Notes: a model not told the origin generated them from the sequence alone. A stretch of DNA of 64,000 nucleotides from Clostridiales bacterium (GCA_017478485.1 JAFVDI010000012.1:54433-118432), one strand, 5' to 3'; counted from the stretch's first letter, positions 53,855 through 63,896 are shown. A program made the numbers and translations.

Positions 53855-53956
53855 CTTTATGCGGAGCAGTTAGTCGAAGAGTTTCCGAAAGCGCTTGCGG
53901 AAAAGCAGTTCCAGATATATTTCCAGCCGAAGTATGATATCCGCGGAGACAAGCCT

Positions 53957-54640
53957 GTGTTATCCAGTGCGGAAGCACTGGTCAGATGGTCGCATCCGAC
54001 ACTCGGCATGATATCTCCCGGCAAGTTCATTCCTTTGTTTGAGGAGGACGGACTGATCGCGCAGCTCGACGAGTTCGTTTGGAGAAGATCTGCCGAGACC
54101 ATTTCCGACTGGAAGAAAAGACTCGGAATATCAGTTCCCGTTTCGGTAAACCTTTCACGTGCAGAGATGTATGATCCCGGTCTTATCGATACTATGGAAA
54201 AGATCACCGGTGATAACGGGATCACCACAAAAGACATGTACCTTGAGATCACGGAATCCGCTTATGTAAGTGATTCCGACCAGATCGTGGAAAGAGTTAA
54301 GGCTTTGAGAGAACACGGCTTCTTCATCGAAATGGATGACTTCGGTTCAGGATACTCTTCGCTCAACATGATCTCGGAGCTTCCGGTCGATGCGCTGAAA
54401 CTCGATATGATGTTTATCAGAAGTGCTTTTGACAAACATAACGATACTCGCATGATCAGCATCGTCATCGATATCGCGGATTATCTCGGGGTTCCGGTAA
54501 TCGCTGAAGGCGTTGAGACTGAAGAGCAGTATCTGGCTCTCAAGAAACTCGGATGCACGATAATCCAGGGATACTATTTTTCAAAGCCTGTACCGGCAGG
54601 AGAATTCGAGAAGTTTCTTTTAGAAAAGAAGGGAGAATGA
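53957..54640 (+). CDS. EAL domain (c-di-GMP phosphodiesterase), separated from its REC-GGDEF half by an in-frame stop
   Basis: The homology begins right after the stop at 53852-53854 (LYAEQLVEEFPKAL, then IYFQPKYDI); the first usable start is GTG at 53957, which has no ribosome site and loses the first EAL strand. Catalytic residues are intact: EALVRW, VNLS, ITES, DDFGSGYSSL, LKLD, AEGVET and IQGYYFSKP. If the domain is made at all, it should be through stop readthrough or reinitiation. An assembly error at the TAA is also possible. Confidence 0.7.
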   Translation: MLSSAEALVRWSHPTLGMISPGKFIPLFEEDGLIAQLDEFVWRRSAETISDWKKRLGISVPVSVNLSRAEMYDPGLIDTMEKITGDNGITTKDMYLEITESAYVSDSDQIVERVKALREHGFFIEMDDFGSGYSSLNMISELPVDALKLDMMFIRSAFDKHNDTRMISIVIDIADYLGVPVIAEGVETEEQYLALKKLGCTIIQGYYFSKPVPAGEFEKFLLEKKGE

Positions 54641-54643
54641 TCT

Positions 54644-54985
54644 ATGCTTACCATAGATGCTCTTAAACAGTTTGGCGCTGACACTGATGACGGCCTGACC
54701 CGCTGCATGGGCAATGAAGGCTTTTATTTCAAACTGATCGGTAAAGTTGTTGAGGATAAGAATTTCAAACTCCTGGAAGATGCAGTCTTGGCGAAGGATC
54801 TGGATGCGGCTTTTGAAGCTGTACATTCACTAAAGGGCGTTCTCGGAAATCTTGCGCTCACACCTGTTTATAAGCCGGCAGCCGAGATGACGGAACTGCT
54901 CCGCGAAAGAAAAGACATTGATTATACTCCGTACCTCAAGCAGATCTCTGAAAAAAGAGATGAACTCATCGGGTTGCTGGCATGA
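54644..54985 (+). CDS. HPt domain phosphotransfer protein
   Basis: 113 residues, one HPt four-helix domain. The phospho-acceptor is His61 in AVHSLKGVLGNL. It lies 3 bases after the EAL frame and overlaps the hybrid kinase by 4 bases. It should carry phosphate from the kinase's receivers to the REC-GGDEF protein. Confidence 0.88.
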   Translation: MLTIDALKQFGADTDDGLTRCMGNEGFYFKLIGKVVEDKNFKLLEDAVLAKDLDAAFEAVHSLKGVLGNLALTPVYKPAAEMTELLRERKDIDYTPYLKQISEKRDELIGLLA

Positions 54986-57900
54986 TAAGACAGCTCCAAA
55001 AGAGATTTGGATCTTTCTCTGTAATCCTTTGTGCTGCACTGATCCTTGTGGCGGTATTCCCGTTTACCGTAACTGCTGCCGAAGCAGCACGCGACAAGGT
55101 GCGCGTCGGCTATTACGAGAATGAGGTTTTCCAGGAGGGTGCGCAGGAAGGTTCTGTCAAGACCGGGTATGCCTATGAATACTATCAGAAGCTCTCTGAA
55201 TATACCGGATGGAACTACGAATATGTTTACGGGGAATTCGGCGATCTTTACCAGATGCTCCTGGACGGCAAGATCGATTTTCTCGCCGGACTGGCATTCC
55301 GCGAGGACAGAAAAGATCTCATAGGTTATCCTGATGCCGCGATGGGCAACGAGACGTACAGTCTTGTGAAACATGATTCCGACAGCGGCATTACGCTTGA
55401 TCTTTCCACGCTCAACGGCAGGAAGATCGGTGTTTTGGACAGTGCAATGGTGCAGGTTCTGGAGAAGTTTTTAAATGAACATTCCATCAAGGCCGATGTC
55501 GTAAAATTCCGTGATTACGAACCGCTTTTCGCAGCATTCGATAAACATGAGATCGACATCCTTGCAGCAGAGGGAGACGGCGCGCACGGAAGAGAACATG
55601 CAGAGCCTCTCTGTCCTTTCGGAACATCCGAATACTATCTGTGCGTGAGCAGAACAAGGCCGGATCTTATGGCTGAACTCAATACTGCACAGTCTGAGAT
55701 CGCGGTCAACGAACCTAACTACATCAACTCGCTAAGGAACAAATACTATCCTGTAAGCATTTCGAGCCGTGCATTTTCGGATGCGGAGAAGAAGTGGCTT
55801 TCACAACATAATAAGCTCAGAGTAGGTTATCTTAAGAACTATCTTCCTTACAGTGATACTGATAAGTCCGGTGCGGTAACGGGACTTGTTAAAGATCTTG
55901 TTCCAAAGATGCTCGAAGTCCTCAGCTTAAAGAATATCGAGGTATCTTATACCGGATATGACAGTTATGATGACATGATCGATGATCTTGAAAAAGGCTG
56001 CATCGACACTGCTTTCCCGGTTGGCGGCGGCCTCTATTATTCTGAGGAAAACGGAATCTTCCAGTCGACTGCGGTTATTTCAGCATCGACGGAAATCGTT
56101 TATTCCGGTGAATATACGGATGACACGACGAAACATTTCGCCGTCAATGAAAACAACCGCATGCAGTATTACTTCATCATGAAGAACTATCCTGATGCGA
56201 AGATCACTTTCTACCCGTCGACCGATGCATGCCTTATTGCGGTAAACAGCGGTGAAGCCAAATGCACCACAATGAACGGTCTGCGGGCAAATGATATCCT
56301 GAAGAACAGCCGCTATAAGAAACTGACAATGCTTCAGACGTCATATGAAGATGGCCGGTGCTTTGGTGTGCAGAACGGAGACGCCGGACTGTTAAGACTT
56401 TTGAACCGCGGCGTCAGTCTGCTCGGAGCGGAGTATCCGCAGAACCTTGCATTCAGATATACCGATCAGCTTTATTCGTATTCGTTCCTGGACATGCTCC
56501 GCGACAACATGGCGTTTTTCGGAACGCTGATACTGATCGTTGCCGCTGCCGTCATAGCTTTGCTCGTGCGCGACATGAAGCGTTCCAAGCGTGAGATCTT
56601 GACAAAAGAGAGCGCTCGACTGGAACTTGAAAAGGCGAACAGGGAGCTTGTGGAACAGTATAACCACAGGGAACAGCAGGATAAGATGATCACAGCTCTC
56701 GCATCGGATTACAGATGCGTTTATCACATCGATCTGGATAAAGACGAAGCGGTCTGTTACAGAGCGGATCCGGCAGATGTCGGCCAGCCTTCAGAGGGCG
56801 AACATTTTAAATACAGCGAGTACTTTTCGCGTTATGCGGAAAACTCCGTAACCGAAAGCTACCGCGCGGACTTTCTCCAGTTCATAGAGCCCGAAAACAT
56901 TCGAAAAGCATTAGCAGAGAATCTTATAATTGTCTACCGTTATCTTGCGAAGAGAGACGGAAAAGAATACTACGAGATGATCCGCATGGCAGGTGAGCGC
57001 CATCCCGAGGACCGTGACGATCACATCGTTCATGCGGTCGGTTTGGGACTTACAGTCATCGACGAGGAAATGCGTGAAACGATGAACAGGAACCGGGCGC
57101 TCGCAGAAGCACTGGAAGCTGCAGAACAGGCCAACAGGGCGAAGACTGCATTCCTCTCCAGCATGAGCCATGAGATACGCACTCCTATGAATGCGATCAT
57201 CGGGCTTAACAGCCTTGCATTGCGTGATGAAACACTGTCGGAAGATACCAAAGAATATCTCGAAAAGATCGGAGGAAGCGCAAGACATCTGCTCGGACTC
57301 ATCAATGATATTCTCGACATGAGTCGCATCGAATCGGGCAGGCTTATCATCCGCAAAGAAGAGTTCTCTTTCAGCAATATGCTTGAGCAGATCAATAACA
57401 TGGTAATGCTGCAGTGTAACGAGAAGGGTCTTCATTATGAATGCCGTGTTACAGGCGGCGTAAGCGACTACTACATCGGCGATGACATGAAACTGAAGCA
57501 GGTTATCATTAACATTCTTTCCAATGCCATCAAGTTTACCGATGCCCCGGGAGACATCCTGTTTACAGTTGAACGCACTGCGCTGTTTGAAGATCATTCG
57601 ACGATAAAAATGACGATAAAGGATACAGGCATCGGAATGGAAAAGGATTTCATCCCGAAGATCTTTGATGCCTTTGAACAGGAAGACAGCAGCCGCAACA
57701 ACAAGTATGGTAGCACAGGTCTCGGTCTTGCGATCACGAAGAACATTGTTGAACTGATGAACGGAACTATTTCTGTCGAGTCCGAAAAAGGAGTCGGAAC
57801 GGAGTTTACTGTTGTAGTTACGCTTAACAATTGTGAGCATCAGTACTCTGCAACGAATTATGTTAATCCGAAGGATATGCAGATCCTCGTGGTCGATGAC

Positions 57901-58692
57901 GAAGAGGTCGCAGCCGAACACACACGTATCGTTTTGGATGAGGCCGGAATAAAGGCTGATACTTGTTTCAGCGGAAAAGATGCCCTCAGCATGCTTGAGT
58001 TACGCCACGCGAAACACGAGCCTTATAATCTTGTTCTTCTTGACTGGAAGATGCCGGAAATGGACGGAATAGATGTGGCTAAACAGATCCGTCAGCGCTA
58101 TGACAAAGAGACAACGGTCATAATACTTACGTCTTTTAACTGGGATGAGATCATGGATGAGGCGCTGCATGCAGGTGTCGACAGTTTCCTTGCAAAGCCT
58201 CTTTTTGCATCAAATGTTATCGATGAGTTTGAGCGTATTGCACGTAAGAACTGCATGAGTTTGTGTAAAGAAAAGAGCCATGCCGATCTGAAGGGCAGAC
58301 GCATATTGATGGCGGAAGATGTTGAGATCAACGCTGAGATTACGGAACAGATCATAATGGTCCGCGGAGCTGAGATCGATCATGCGGAGAACGGCAGGAT
58401 CGCTCTTGAAATGTTCGAAAAGAGTGAAGTTGGTTACTACGATGCGATCCTTATGGATGTGCGCATGCCGGAGATGGACGGACTTGCTGCGACGGAAGCG
58501 ATACGTGCATTAGACAGAAAGGATGCAAAGGCTGTTCCGATCATTGCGATGACTGCCAACGCATTTGACGAAGACGTCCAGAGATCGCTGCAGGTCGGAA
58601 TGAATGCACATCTTTCCAAGCCTGTCGAACCTGACAGGCTGTATCAGACCCTTGAAGAACTTATCTGGGATTACGATCAGGACAGGAACTGA
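54982..58692 (+). CDS. Hybrid histidine kinase with two periplasmic-binding-protein-like sensor domains
   Basis: 1236 residues. After a signal/membrane segment there are two SBP_bac_3-type domains (about 35-255, KVRVGYYENEVF; and about 270-500, KLRVGYLKNYLPYSD). A membrane helix (about 510-535), coiled linker and PAS-like region follow, then HisKA with His730 (SMSHEIRTPMNAIIG) and HATPase (GTGLGLA-type STGLGLAITKN). Two receivers follow, with Asp1021 (LLDWKMP) and Asp1159 (LMDVRMP). It senses a small solute outside the cell and feeds the adjacent HPt and REC-GGDEF proteins. Confidence 0.93.
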   Translation: MIRQLQKRFGSFSVILCAALILVAVFPFTVTAAEAARDKVRVGYYENEVFQEGAQEGSVKTGYAYEYYQKLSEYTGWNYEYVYGEFGDLYQMLLDGKIDFLAGLAFREDRKDLIGYPDAAMGNETYSLVKHDSDSGITLDLSTLNGRKIGVLDSAMVQVLEKFLNEHSIKADVVKFRDYEPLFAAFDKHEIDILAAEGDGAHGREHAEPLCPFGTSEYYLCVSRTRPDLMAELNTAQSEIAVNEPNYINSLRNKYYPVSISSRAFSDAEKKWLSQHNKLRVGYLKNYLPYSDTDKSGAVTGLVKDLVPKMLEVLSLKNIEVSYTGYDSYDDMIDDLEKGCIDTAFPVGGGLYYSEENGIFQSTAVISASTEIVYSGEYTDDTTKHFAVNENNRMQYYFIMKNYPDAKITFYPSTDACLIAVNSGEAKCTTMNGLRANDILKNSRYKKLTMLQTSYEDGRCFGVQNGDAGLLRLLNRGVSLLGAEYPQNLAFRYTDQLYSYSFLDMLRDNMAFFGTLILIVAAAVIALLVRDMKRSKREILTKESARLELEKANRELVEQYNHREQQDKMITALASDYRCVYHIDLDKDEAVCYRADPADVGQPSEGEHFKYSEYFSRYAENSVTESYRADFLQFIEPENIRKALAENLIIVYRYLAKRDGKEYYEMIRMAGERHPEDRDDHIVHAVGLGLTVIDEEMRETMNRNRALAEALEAAEQANRAKTAFLSSMSHEIRTPMNAIIGLNSLALRDETLSEDTKEYLEKIGGSARHLLGLINDILDMSRIESGRLIIRKEEFSFSNMLEQINNMVMLQCNEKGLHYECRVTGGVSDYYIGDDMKLKQVIINILSNAIKFTDAPGDILFTVERTALFEDHSTIKMTIKDTGIGMEKDFIPKIFDAFEQEDSSRNNKYGSTGLGLAITKNIVELMNGTISVESEKGVGTEFTVVVTLNNCEHQYSATNYVNPKDMQILVVDDEEVAAEHTRIVLDEAGIKADTCFSGKDALSMLELRHAKHEPYNLVLLDWKMPEMDGIDVAKQIRQRYDKETTVIILTSFNWDEIMDEALHAGVDSFLAKPLFASNVIDEFERIARKNCMSLCKEKSHADLKGRRILMAEDVEINAEITEQIIMVRGAEIDHAENGRIALEMFEKSEVGYYDAILMDVRMPEMDGLAATEAIRALDRKDAKAVPIIAMTANAFDEDVQRSLQVGMNAHLSKPVEPDRLYQTLEELIWDYDQDRN

Positions 58693-58729
58693 ACGAAAAG
58701 AAAGAGTCTCTATCAAATCAGCAGTCTGA

Positions 58730-59671
58730 TCAGGTTGCGAGAATGCGGTTTACGCAGTCATCATACTCCGTGCATTTCTTGGCTTTCAGCAGTTTCTTTA
58801 TATCACGTTCTCTGCCGTCAAATAAGATCTGCCAATAAGACCAGAGTTCTTTCATCTTGTATAAGATGTTGATATCAGGGGAGAGGATCTTCTGATACTC
58901 GTGATAAACGGTATCATGCAGTTTCTTGAATTTGACGAAATCTGTTTCTGCTGCAAGACCTTTAAGTTTTTCTGTCAGAGAAGGATCTGATAATAAACCT
59001 CTGCCAAGCATTACCGCATCAAGACCGGAGCCGAATGAATCTGATAATTCATCGCAGTCCTTATCAGTAAAAATGTTGCCGTTATAGACCAGCGGACATC
59101 TCGAGTGCTCCAAAGCATATGCGAAGTATTCCTTGCGGGGCTCTCCCTTATAAAAGTCAGATCGTATTCTCGGATGAACGATCAGCTCGCTGACAGGGAA
59201 AGAATTGAATATATCCATAAGAGCATGGAACTCGTCCGGATCGCTGTAACCGATCCTTGTCTTTACCGATATCTTTATGTCTTCGGATTCTGAAAAAGAA
59301 TAGATGTCATCAAGGAAGCGTTCAAGCCCGGATGTGTCTTGCAGGAAGCCGGCGCCCGAGCCTTTGGCGCAGACGGTTCCGGAAGGACAGCCCAGATTCA
59401 GGTTTATCTCCTTGTATCCCATCTTATGAAGCTCTTTTGCAGCTTCGATGAAACAGCCTGATCTGCACGTCAGTATCTGAGGAACAAGGTTTATTCCAAT
59501 ATTGTTTTCCGGAGCAATATCTTTTTTATCACGAGCCAGCGGTATCGGGTTGTTTTCAGCCGGAGAAATAAACGGCGCAAAGAACTTGTCTATGTGGCCG
59601 TATATCTCGTTATATGCATTACGGAATATGTAAGTTGTAATGCCCTCAAGCGGCGCGGAATATATCTTCAT
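58730..59671 (-). CDS. dus: tRNA-dihydrouridine synthase
   Basis: 313 residues. It begins with APLEGITTYIFRNAY (the flavin-binding start) and has NLNLGCPSGTVCAKGSGAGFL with the catalytic Cys, KTRIGYSD, and VYNGNIFTDKD. This is a DusA/B-like FMN enzyme that reduces uridine in tRNA. It is the only gene in this stretch of minus strand. Confidence 0.9.
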   Translation of the reverse strand: MKIYSAPLEGITTYIFRNAYNEIYGHIDKFFAPFISPAENNPIPLARDKKDIAPENNIGINLVPQILTCRSGCFIEAAKELHKMGYKEINLNLGCPSGTVCAKGSGAGFLQDTSGLERFLDDIYSFSESEDIKISVKTRIGYSDPDEFHALMDIFNSFPVSELIVHPRIRSDFYKGEPRKEYFAYALEHSRCPLVYNGNIFTDKDCDELSDSFGSGLDAVMLGRGLLSDPSLTEKLKGLAAETDFVKFKKLHDTVYHEYQKILSPDINILYKMKELWSYWQILFDGRERDIKKLLKAKKCTEYDDCVNRILAT

Positions 59672-59801
59672 AAAACATGAATAACTGCGTGGTTAACTGT
59701 CCCGTGATGTTTCTTTATGTGGTGTGAATATAATAATGCATAAAAACGGATTTGTGTAAAACCCTGTCTGAAACATCGATAAGATGCAGATGAAATTTTG
59801 A

Positions 59802-59807
59802 TATAAT
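59802..59807 (+). promoter_or_regulatory. -10 box of the membrane protein gene at 59845
   Basis: TATAAT lies 37 bases before the GTG start. No convincing -35 was seen. Confidence 0.35.
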
Positions 59808-59844
59808 CCAAGTGAAGGCATTAGCTATATACGGAGGTGCAGCT

Positions 59845-61242
59845 GTGTCCGATCTTGATTTTCATTTTGTAGTGGTCTTCTTTGTTTTAACAGGTGTGCT
59901 GCTGCTTGTAACCGGACTCATTTTGTTTGTGCCGTCTGCCAGGAGAAAAGCAAAAAATAAACGCGCAGGAGAAATACCTGAACAGAAGAAAAAACTGAGT
60001 AAGCTTTGTTTGGCTGGATTTATAATTGCTGCTCTGTATCCGCTTTTGCTGGCCTTTGACTATTTTGGCCTCATGCTGCTGGCATTTAAATTCGGCATAA
60101 GGTTGAATTTCGACAGGACGTGGTTGGACCGAGCAGAGTTTTTTGTGCCGTTCATCGCGGTGATCCTTTCGATAGCGGGAGTGATCACTGCAGGCAGAAA
60201 GGGCAAAGCGGGCAAAAAGTTCGGTGTAGCAGGTATTGTTCTTCCGAATGCTTATGTAGCCATAATCGTCTTAATGATCATAGGCAATATTGTTATTCTC
60301 ATAGTGCACAACAGCAGAACTGTCAGGATACAGGAAAAAAGAGAAGTGTTTACGATGAGGAACGTTGGAGCTCCTGCAAACACCGAATATGATGTCAGCC
60401 GGTACTCGGTTCCGGAAGGATATGATCTTAAGTCTATGAATACTTCCGTCAGTGAAGCAGAGCTTAAGGAATATGCCAAAAGTAAACTGCAGACAATAAA
60501 CTCGTCAAGTGATAAGAGTGTAAGGGGCAAGTTTCAGAAATCAGATTTCGTTATTGTCAGAAGTGACCGTTTAGTTGAATGGTTAAGTGACAACAATCTG
60601 AACAACTTCGGGTATCGTAACGGAAAGACCACTCTCGCTTATGATTACACATGGGAATTTGCAGCTACCGGAACCTATACACTTGACGTATACAAGGATC
60701 CGTCTGACAAATTCATAATAATCACTAACTGCGGCGATCACAAGATCATTGCTGAGTTTTTCGAAGGTATTGGTGCAGCCGTGCCAACTGAAAAACCTGA
60801 AGAATCTGAGGAGCCTAAAGAAACCGCAGATCCCGAAGCCCGGCGGAAATATGAGCAATTAGAATTCTTGAAGGATAATATCAACAGCGATATGTCTTTA
60901 CATGACATTGTTGATGTTTTCGAGAAAACGTGCAAACATTCCGCCGGTAAAGACAAGATCATTTTTAAATACGGGGTCGATCGTTTTAATGGAAGAATGG
61001 ACGAGCACTTCGGTTTTTGCCTTACAAGAGAGTATAAGGCTGAAGACGGCAAGACTTATCAGATTCATGTGGATGTCTTGTATGGGCTTACAGTCAAGAG
61101 CAGGAGTTTTAAGAAAACCCAATTGACTAATAATGAAGTGGACGGCGATTTCTTCGAATACATACGCAATTCAGATGCGTATAAGTATGCCCAAACGGCA
61201 AAGATCTATGAGATTCAGATCCACATGAATGAGATCGCTTAA
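59845..61242 (+). CDS. Membrane protein of unknown function
   Basis: 465 residues from GTG 59845, fixed by GGAGG seven bases upstream; an open GTG at 59812 is nearer the -10 but has no ribosome site. Four membrane helices (about 8-30, 53-75, 95-115, 135-165) are followed by an extracytoplasmic part of about 300 residues. It contains a Pro/Glu-rich linker near residues 315-340 and a C-terminal mixed domain. The family is not recognised. Confidence 0.6.
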   Translation: MSDLDFHFVVVFFVLTGVLLLVTGLILFVPSARRKAKNKRAGEIPEQKKKLSKLCLAGFIIAALYPLLLAFDYFGLMLLAFKFGIRLNFDRTWLDRAEFFVPFIAVILSIAGVITAGRKGKAGKKFGVAGIVLPNAYVAIIVLMIIGNIVILIVHNSRTVRIQEKREVFTMRNVGAPANTEYDVSRYSVPEGYDLKSMNTSVSEAELKEYAKSKLQTINSSSDKSVRGKFQKSDFVIVRSDRLVEWLSDNNLNNFGYRNGKTTLAYDYTWEFAATGTYTLDVYKDPSDKFIIITNCGDHKIIAEFFEGIGAAVPTEKPEESEEPKETADPEARRKYEQLEFLKDNINSDMSLHDIVDVFEKTCKHSAGKDKIIFKYGVDRFNGRMDEHFGFCLTREYKAEDGKTYQIHVDVLYGLTVKSRSFKKTQLTNNEVDGDFFEYIRNSDAYKYAQTAKIYEIQIHMNEIA

Positions 61243-61742
61243 AATACCGCTGGATCCTGTAGTTGGTTGAACTGTGGATCTGTCCCGGATACTTTGCAGC
61301 GATGTAGGTTCTGAAGCCTTCATTCATGCATTTTTGGTAGACAACAATATTATTGATACGGATTTTGCGCTGACATTGTCCAGATCTTTGACGTTAATAT
61401 CTCTATCCATATTGATACCTTTTTATATTCGTTAATGTAATTAAATTACATCAAGATTCTACGGAAGATTCGATAAACAATCTTTAACGGAAGTGGTGCT
61501 TTTTAAGGCGCAGCTGAGCTGATGAGCAGTAAGACCGAAAAAAGCGCCTGCGCTGAAGATTTTTATCAAAACATAACTCTTGCCGCATATTTTTAGGCTC
61601 AATTCAGGTTGACCCGTGATAATGTCTTTAACTCCAAAGGAAGAAACGACGGATAACCTTGGAAAACAGCTTTAGTTCTATCGGATAAGAAACAGGAGTG
61701 AGTACAAGAAAGCTCGTTATCGTGTGATATGTGAGGTGCAGT
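61243..61742 (+). other. 500-bp region without a supportable gene
   Basis: It has an AT-rich stretch with TTAATGTAATTAAATTACAT (61430-61449). The minus strand has an open segment from 61369 down to 61127 (reads ...VVYQKCMNEGFRTYIAAKYPG) that enters the 3' end of the membrane protein gene. It reads somewhat protein-like but has no convincing start, and may be the remains of a gene. A GGCGC/GCGCC repeat with nearby CTGATGA was checked as a ribozyme and rejected. Confidence 0.4.
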
Positions 61743-63551
61743 ATGAAAAAAATACTTTCGATTATTTTAGCCTTGTCTCTAGCCGGAACAATGATTACCG
61801 GATGTAATAATTCAGCGGCAAACAGCAGTACCAACGGAGATTCAGGCAGTACATCAGTTAAGGACACAGCTGACACTGTCAGCAACAAGTCTGCAGGTCT
61901 TGAAACAATAGATAACACTAAATGGAAATACAATTCTGATGATAACGTGTATTATCAGACAGGAATATCATATTGTTCCAATCCTGCAGACAGCAATTAT
62001 GAGAACTTAGCCGTATTCGTTCCCGGAAATTATATGAATTCATCTTCTAATAATGACGGGACGTATACCTGCACGATAAACGAAAACGCGGCTATAAACG
62101 GATACACAGCATTAACAGCTCCCATAGTTATGCCTATAAACACACCGGGGTATTCGGCACAGGCTGCTTTGACAGACTATACTGATGTCTCGGATTATAC
62201 AGATGCAGGATTCGTTTATGTGCATGCAGGATGCCGCGGAAGAGATTCAGGAGCCCCGGCCGGAGTAACGGATCTCAAGGCAGCTATCCGGTATATCAGA
62301 TATTCAGACAGTTCAGTTCCGGGTGATGCCGAGAGCATCTTTACTTTTGGCATGAGCGGTGGCGGAGCGCAGTCGGCTGTTGTTGGAACTACGGGAGACA
62401 GTGAACTTTATACTCCTTATCTTGAGCAGATAGGGGCTTTATCCGGTTACAGCGACGCTGTTCTCGGCTCTATGTGCTGGTGTCCTATCACAAATCTTGA
62501 TACTGCTGATGAAGCTTATGAGTGGATGATGGGAACTACCAGGAGCGGATTGTCCGAAGAACAACAGAAGATCTCCGATAAACTTGCTGAAGCTTACGCT
62601 TCATATATAAATTCCGCCGGGATCAAGGATCCTTCAGGGAATGTGCTGACTTTGAGCAGTTCTTCCGAAGGCATATATCAGGCGGGTTCGTACTATGATT
62701 ATATGAAAAAGGTCATTGAGACTTCATTAAATAATTTTCTTTCTGATACTGCGTTCCCGTATGATGCATCGACATCCTCGCAAGGAGGCATGAGAGGTCC
62801 CGGTGGTATGCCGGGCGGCGGTAAAGGCGGACAAAGACCTGATGGTGAACAGAGGCCTGAAGGTGGAAACCGTGAAGGACAACCTTTCGAAGATAAGGAT
62901 AATATTACCCGTAACGGTTCTTCGAATGGAATAACCATCTCCGGAACGTATAATACCGCACAGGAATATATAGATGCTCTTAACGCAAACGGACAGTGGG
63001 TCACATATGATGCTTCCACAAACAAGGCTTCCATAACAAGTATTAAGGATTTTGTAAAAGCCTTTAAGAGTGCATCAAAGAATCTGGGTGCTTTTGATCA
63101 GCTTGATGCAGGTCAGGGCGAAAATACACTTTTTGGATATGGTGACGGAAACGGTGCTCATTTCGATTCGTATCTGTCTTCAATCCTGAAGGGGATAGGA
63201 AGCGAATATGCATCCAACTACCAAACGGATCTGGCAAAAACGGATTCTGCCGGAAATACAGTTGACGTCAGATTGAAGATGTATACTCCGCTATATTATC
63301 TTCTTGAATCATCTGAAGGATATAACACCAGCAAAGTAGCCCAATACTGGAGAATACGTACTGGCATTGCTCAAGGGGATTGCGCACTGTCGACTGAAAT
63401 GAATCTGGCGCTTGCTCTTGAGAACTACAGTGCTGTAAAGTCCGTAGACTTTGAGACTGTCTGGGGAGCCGGCCATACGATGGCTGAACGGACAGGCAAC
63501 TCGACCGAAAACTATATAAAGTGGGTAAATGAGTGCATGAAAAACAGGTGA
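61743..63551 (+). CDS. Tannase/feruloyl-esterase-like lipoprotein (subtype B tannase type)
   Basis: 602 residues from ATG 61743 (GAGGTG upstream). The signal peptide has the lipobox ITGC, followed by an Asn/Ser/Thr-rich linker. The alpha/beta hydrolase core has GVTDLKAAIRYIRY, the nucleophile elbow FGMSGGGAQSAV and the late GAGHTMAER histidine, as in subtype B tannases and related feruloyl esterases. A Gly/Pro/Arg-rich low-complexity insert lies near residues 348-388, in the lid region. It would cleave ester-linked plant phenolics or polysaccharide esters outside the cell. Confidence 0.8.
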   Translation: MKKILSIILALSLAGTMITGCNNSAANSSTNGDSGSTSVKDTADTVSNKSAGLETIDNTKWKYNSDDNVYYQTGISYCSNPADSNYENLAVFVPGNYMNSSSNNDGTYTCTINENAAINGYTALTAPIVMPINTPGYSAQAALTDYTDVSDYTDAGFVYVHAGCRGRDSGAPAGVTDLKAAIRYIRYSDSSVPGDAESIFTFGMSGGGAQSAVVGTTGDSELYTPYLEQIGALSGYSDAVLGSMCWCPITNLDTADEAYEWMMGTTRSGLSEEQQKISDKLAEAYASYINSAGIKDPSGNVLTLSSSSEGIYQAGSYYDYMKKVIETSLNNFLSDTAFPYDASTSSQGGMRGPGGMPGGGKGGQRPDGEQRPEGGNREGQPFEDKDNITRNGSSNGITISGTYNTAQEYIDALNANGQWVTYDASTNKASITSIKDFVKAFKSASKNLGAFDQLDAGQGENTLFGYGDGNGAHFDSYLSSILKGIGSEYASNYQTDLAKTDSAGNTVDVRLKMYTPLYYLLESSEGYNTSKVAQYWRIRTGIAQGDCALSTEMNLALALENYSAVKSVDFETVWGAGHTMAERTGNSTENYIKWVNECMKNR

Positions 63552-63629
63552 GATCCTGATCACGGTACCAAGCCCGAGAGTGATCTCGGATGTTTACCTT
63601 TAGTATTTGAAAAATGTTTAAATTAAAAA

Positions 63630-63661
63630 CAGCGACCGGATTTTCCGATCGCTGATTTTTT
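63630..63661 (+). terminator. Bidirectional intrinsic terminator between the esterase and tRNA-Ser genes
   Basis: CAGCGACCGG and CCGATCGCTG form a 10-bp stem with one mismatch and an ATTTT loop, followed by T-rich sequence. On the minus strand the same hairpin is followed by TTTTTA and would end the tRNA transcript. Confidence 0.75.
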
Positions 63662-63751
63662 GGCGGAGAAGGGGGGATTCGAACCCCCGCGCCAGTTGCC
63701 CGACCTAAAGCTTTAGCAAAGCCTCCCCTTCGGCCTCTTGGGTACTTCTCC
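63661..63751 (-). tRNA. tRNA-Ser (GCU)
   Basis: 91 nt on the minus strand. The acceptor stem GGAGAAG pairs with CTTCTCC and the CCA end is encoded. Anticodon loop TTGCTAA sits on the stem AGGCT/AGCTT, giving anticodon GCT for AGC/AGU serine codons. A long variable arm, as expected for tRNA-Ser, and a T arm with GGTTCGAATCC are present. Confidence 0.93.
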
Positions 63752-63896
63752 GTAAGTCGATTGCAAGATATCTTAACACAATATATTTTTTAATGCCACA
63801 CCGCTTTTTAAGTCTGTGTAATAAATATTGTATATAAAGAAATTCATTAGTGTATTAAAGTCCTGTAATTAATTTTGAAATATGCAAAAAAAGTTC

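Noticed and set aside
56911..57921. 336-codon minus-strand frame inside the hybrid kinase gene
   Set aside because: The plus strand there encodes the HisKA and HATPase domains with intact motifs.
61505..61549. Hammerhead-ribozyme-like CTGATGA ... GAAA flanked by GGCGC/GCGCC
   Set aside because: The bases between CTGATGA and GAAA do not form a stem II, and there is too little sequence between GGCGC and the core for stem I and a cleavage site.
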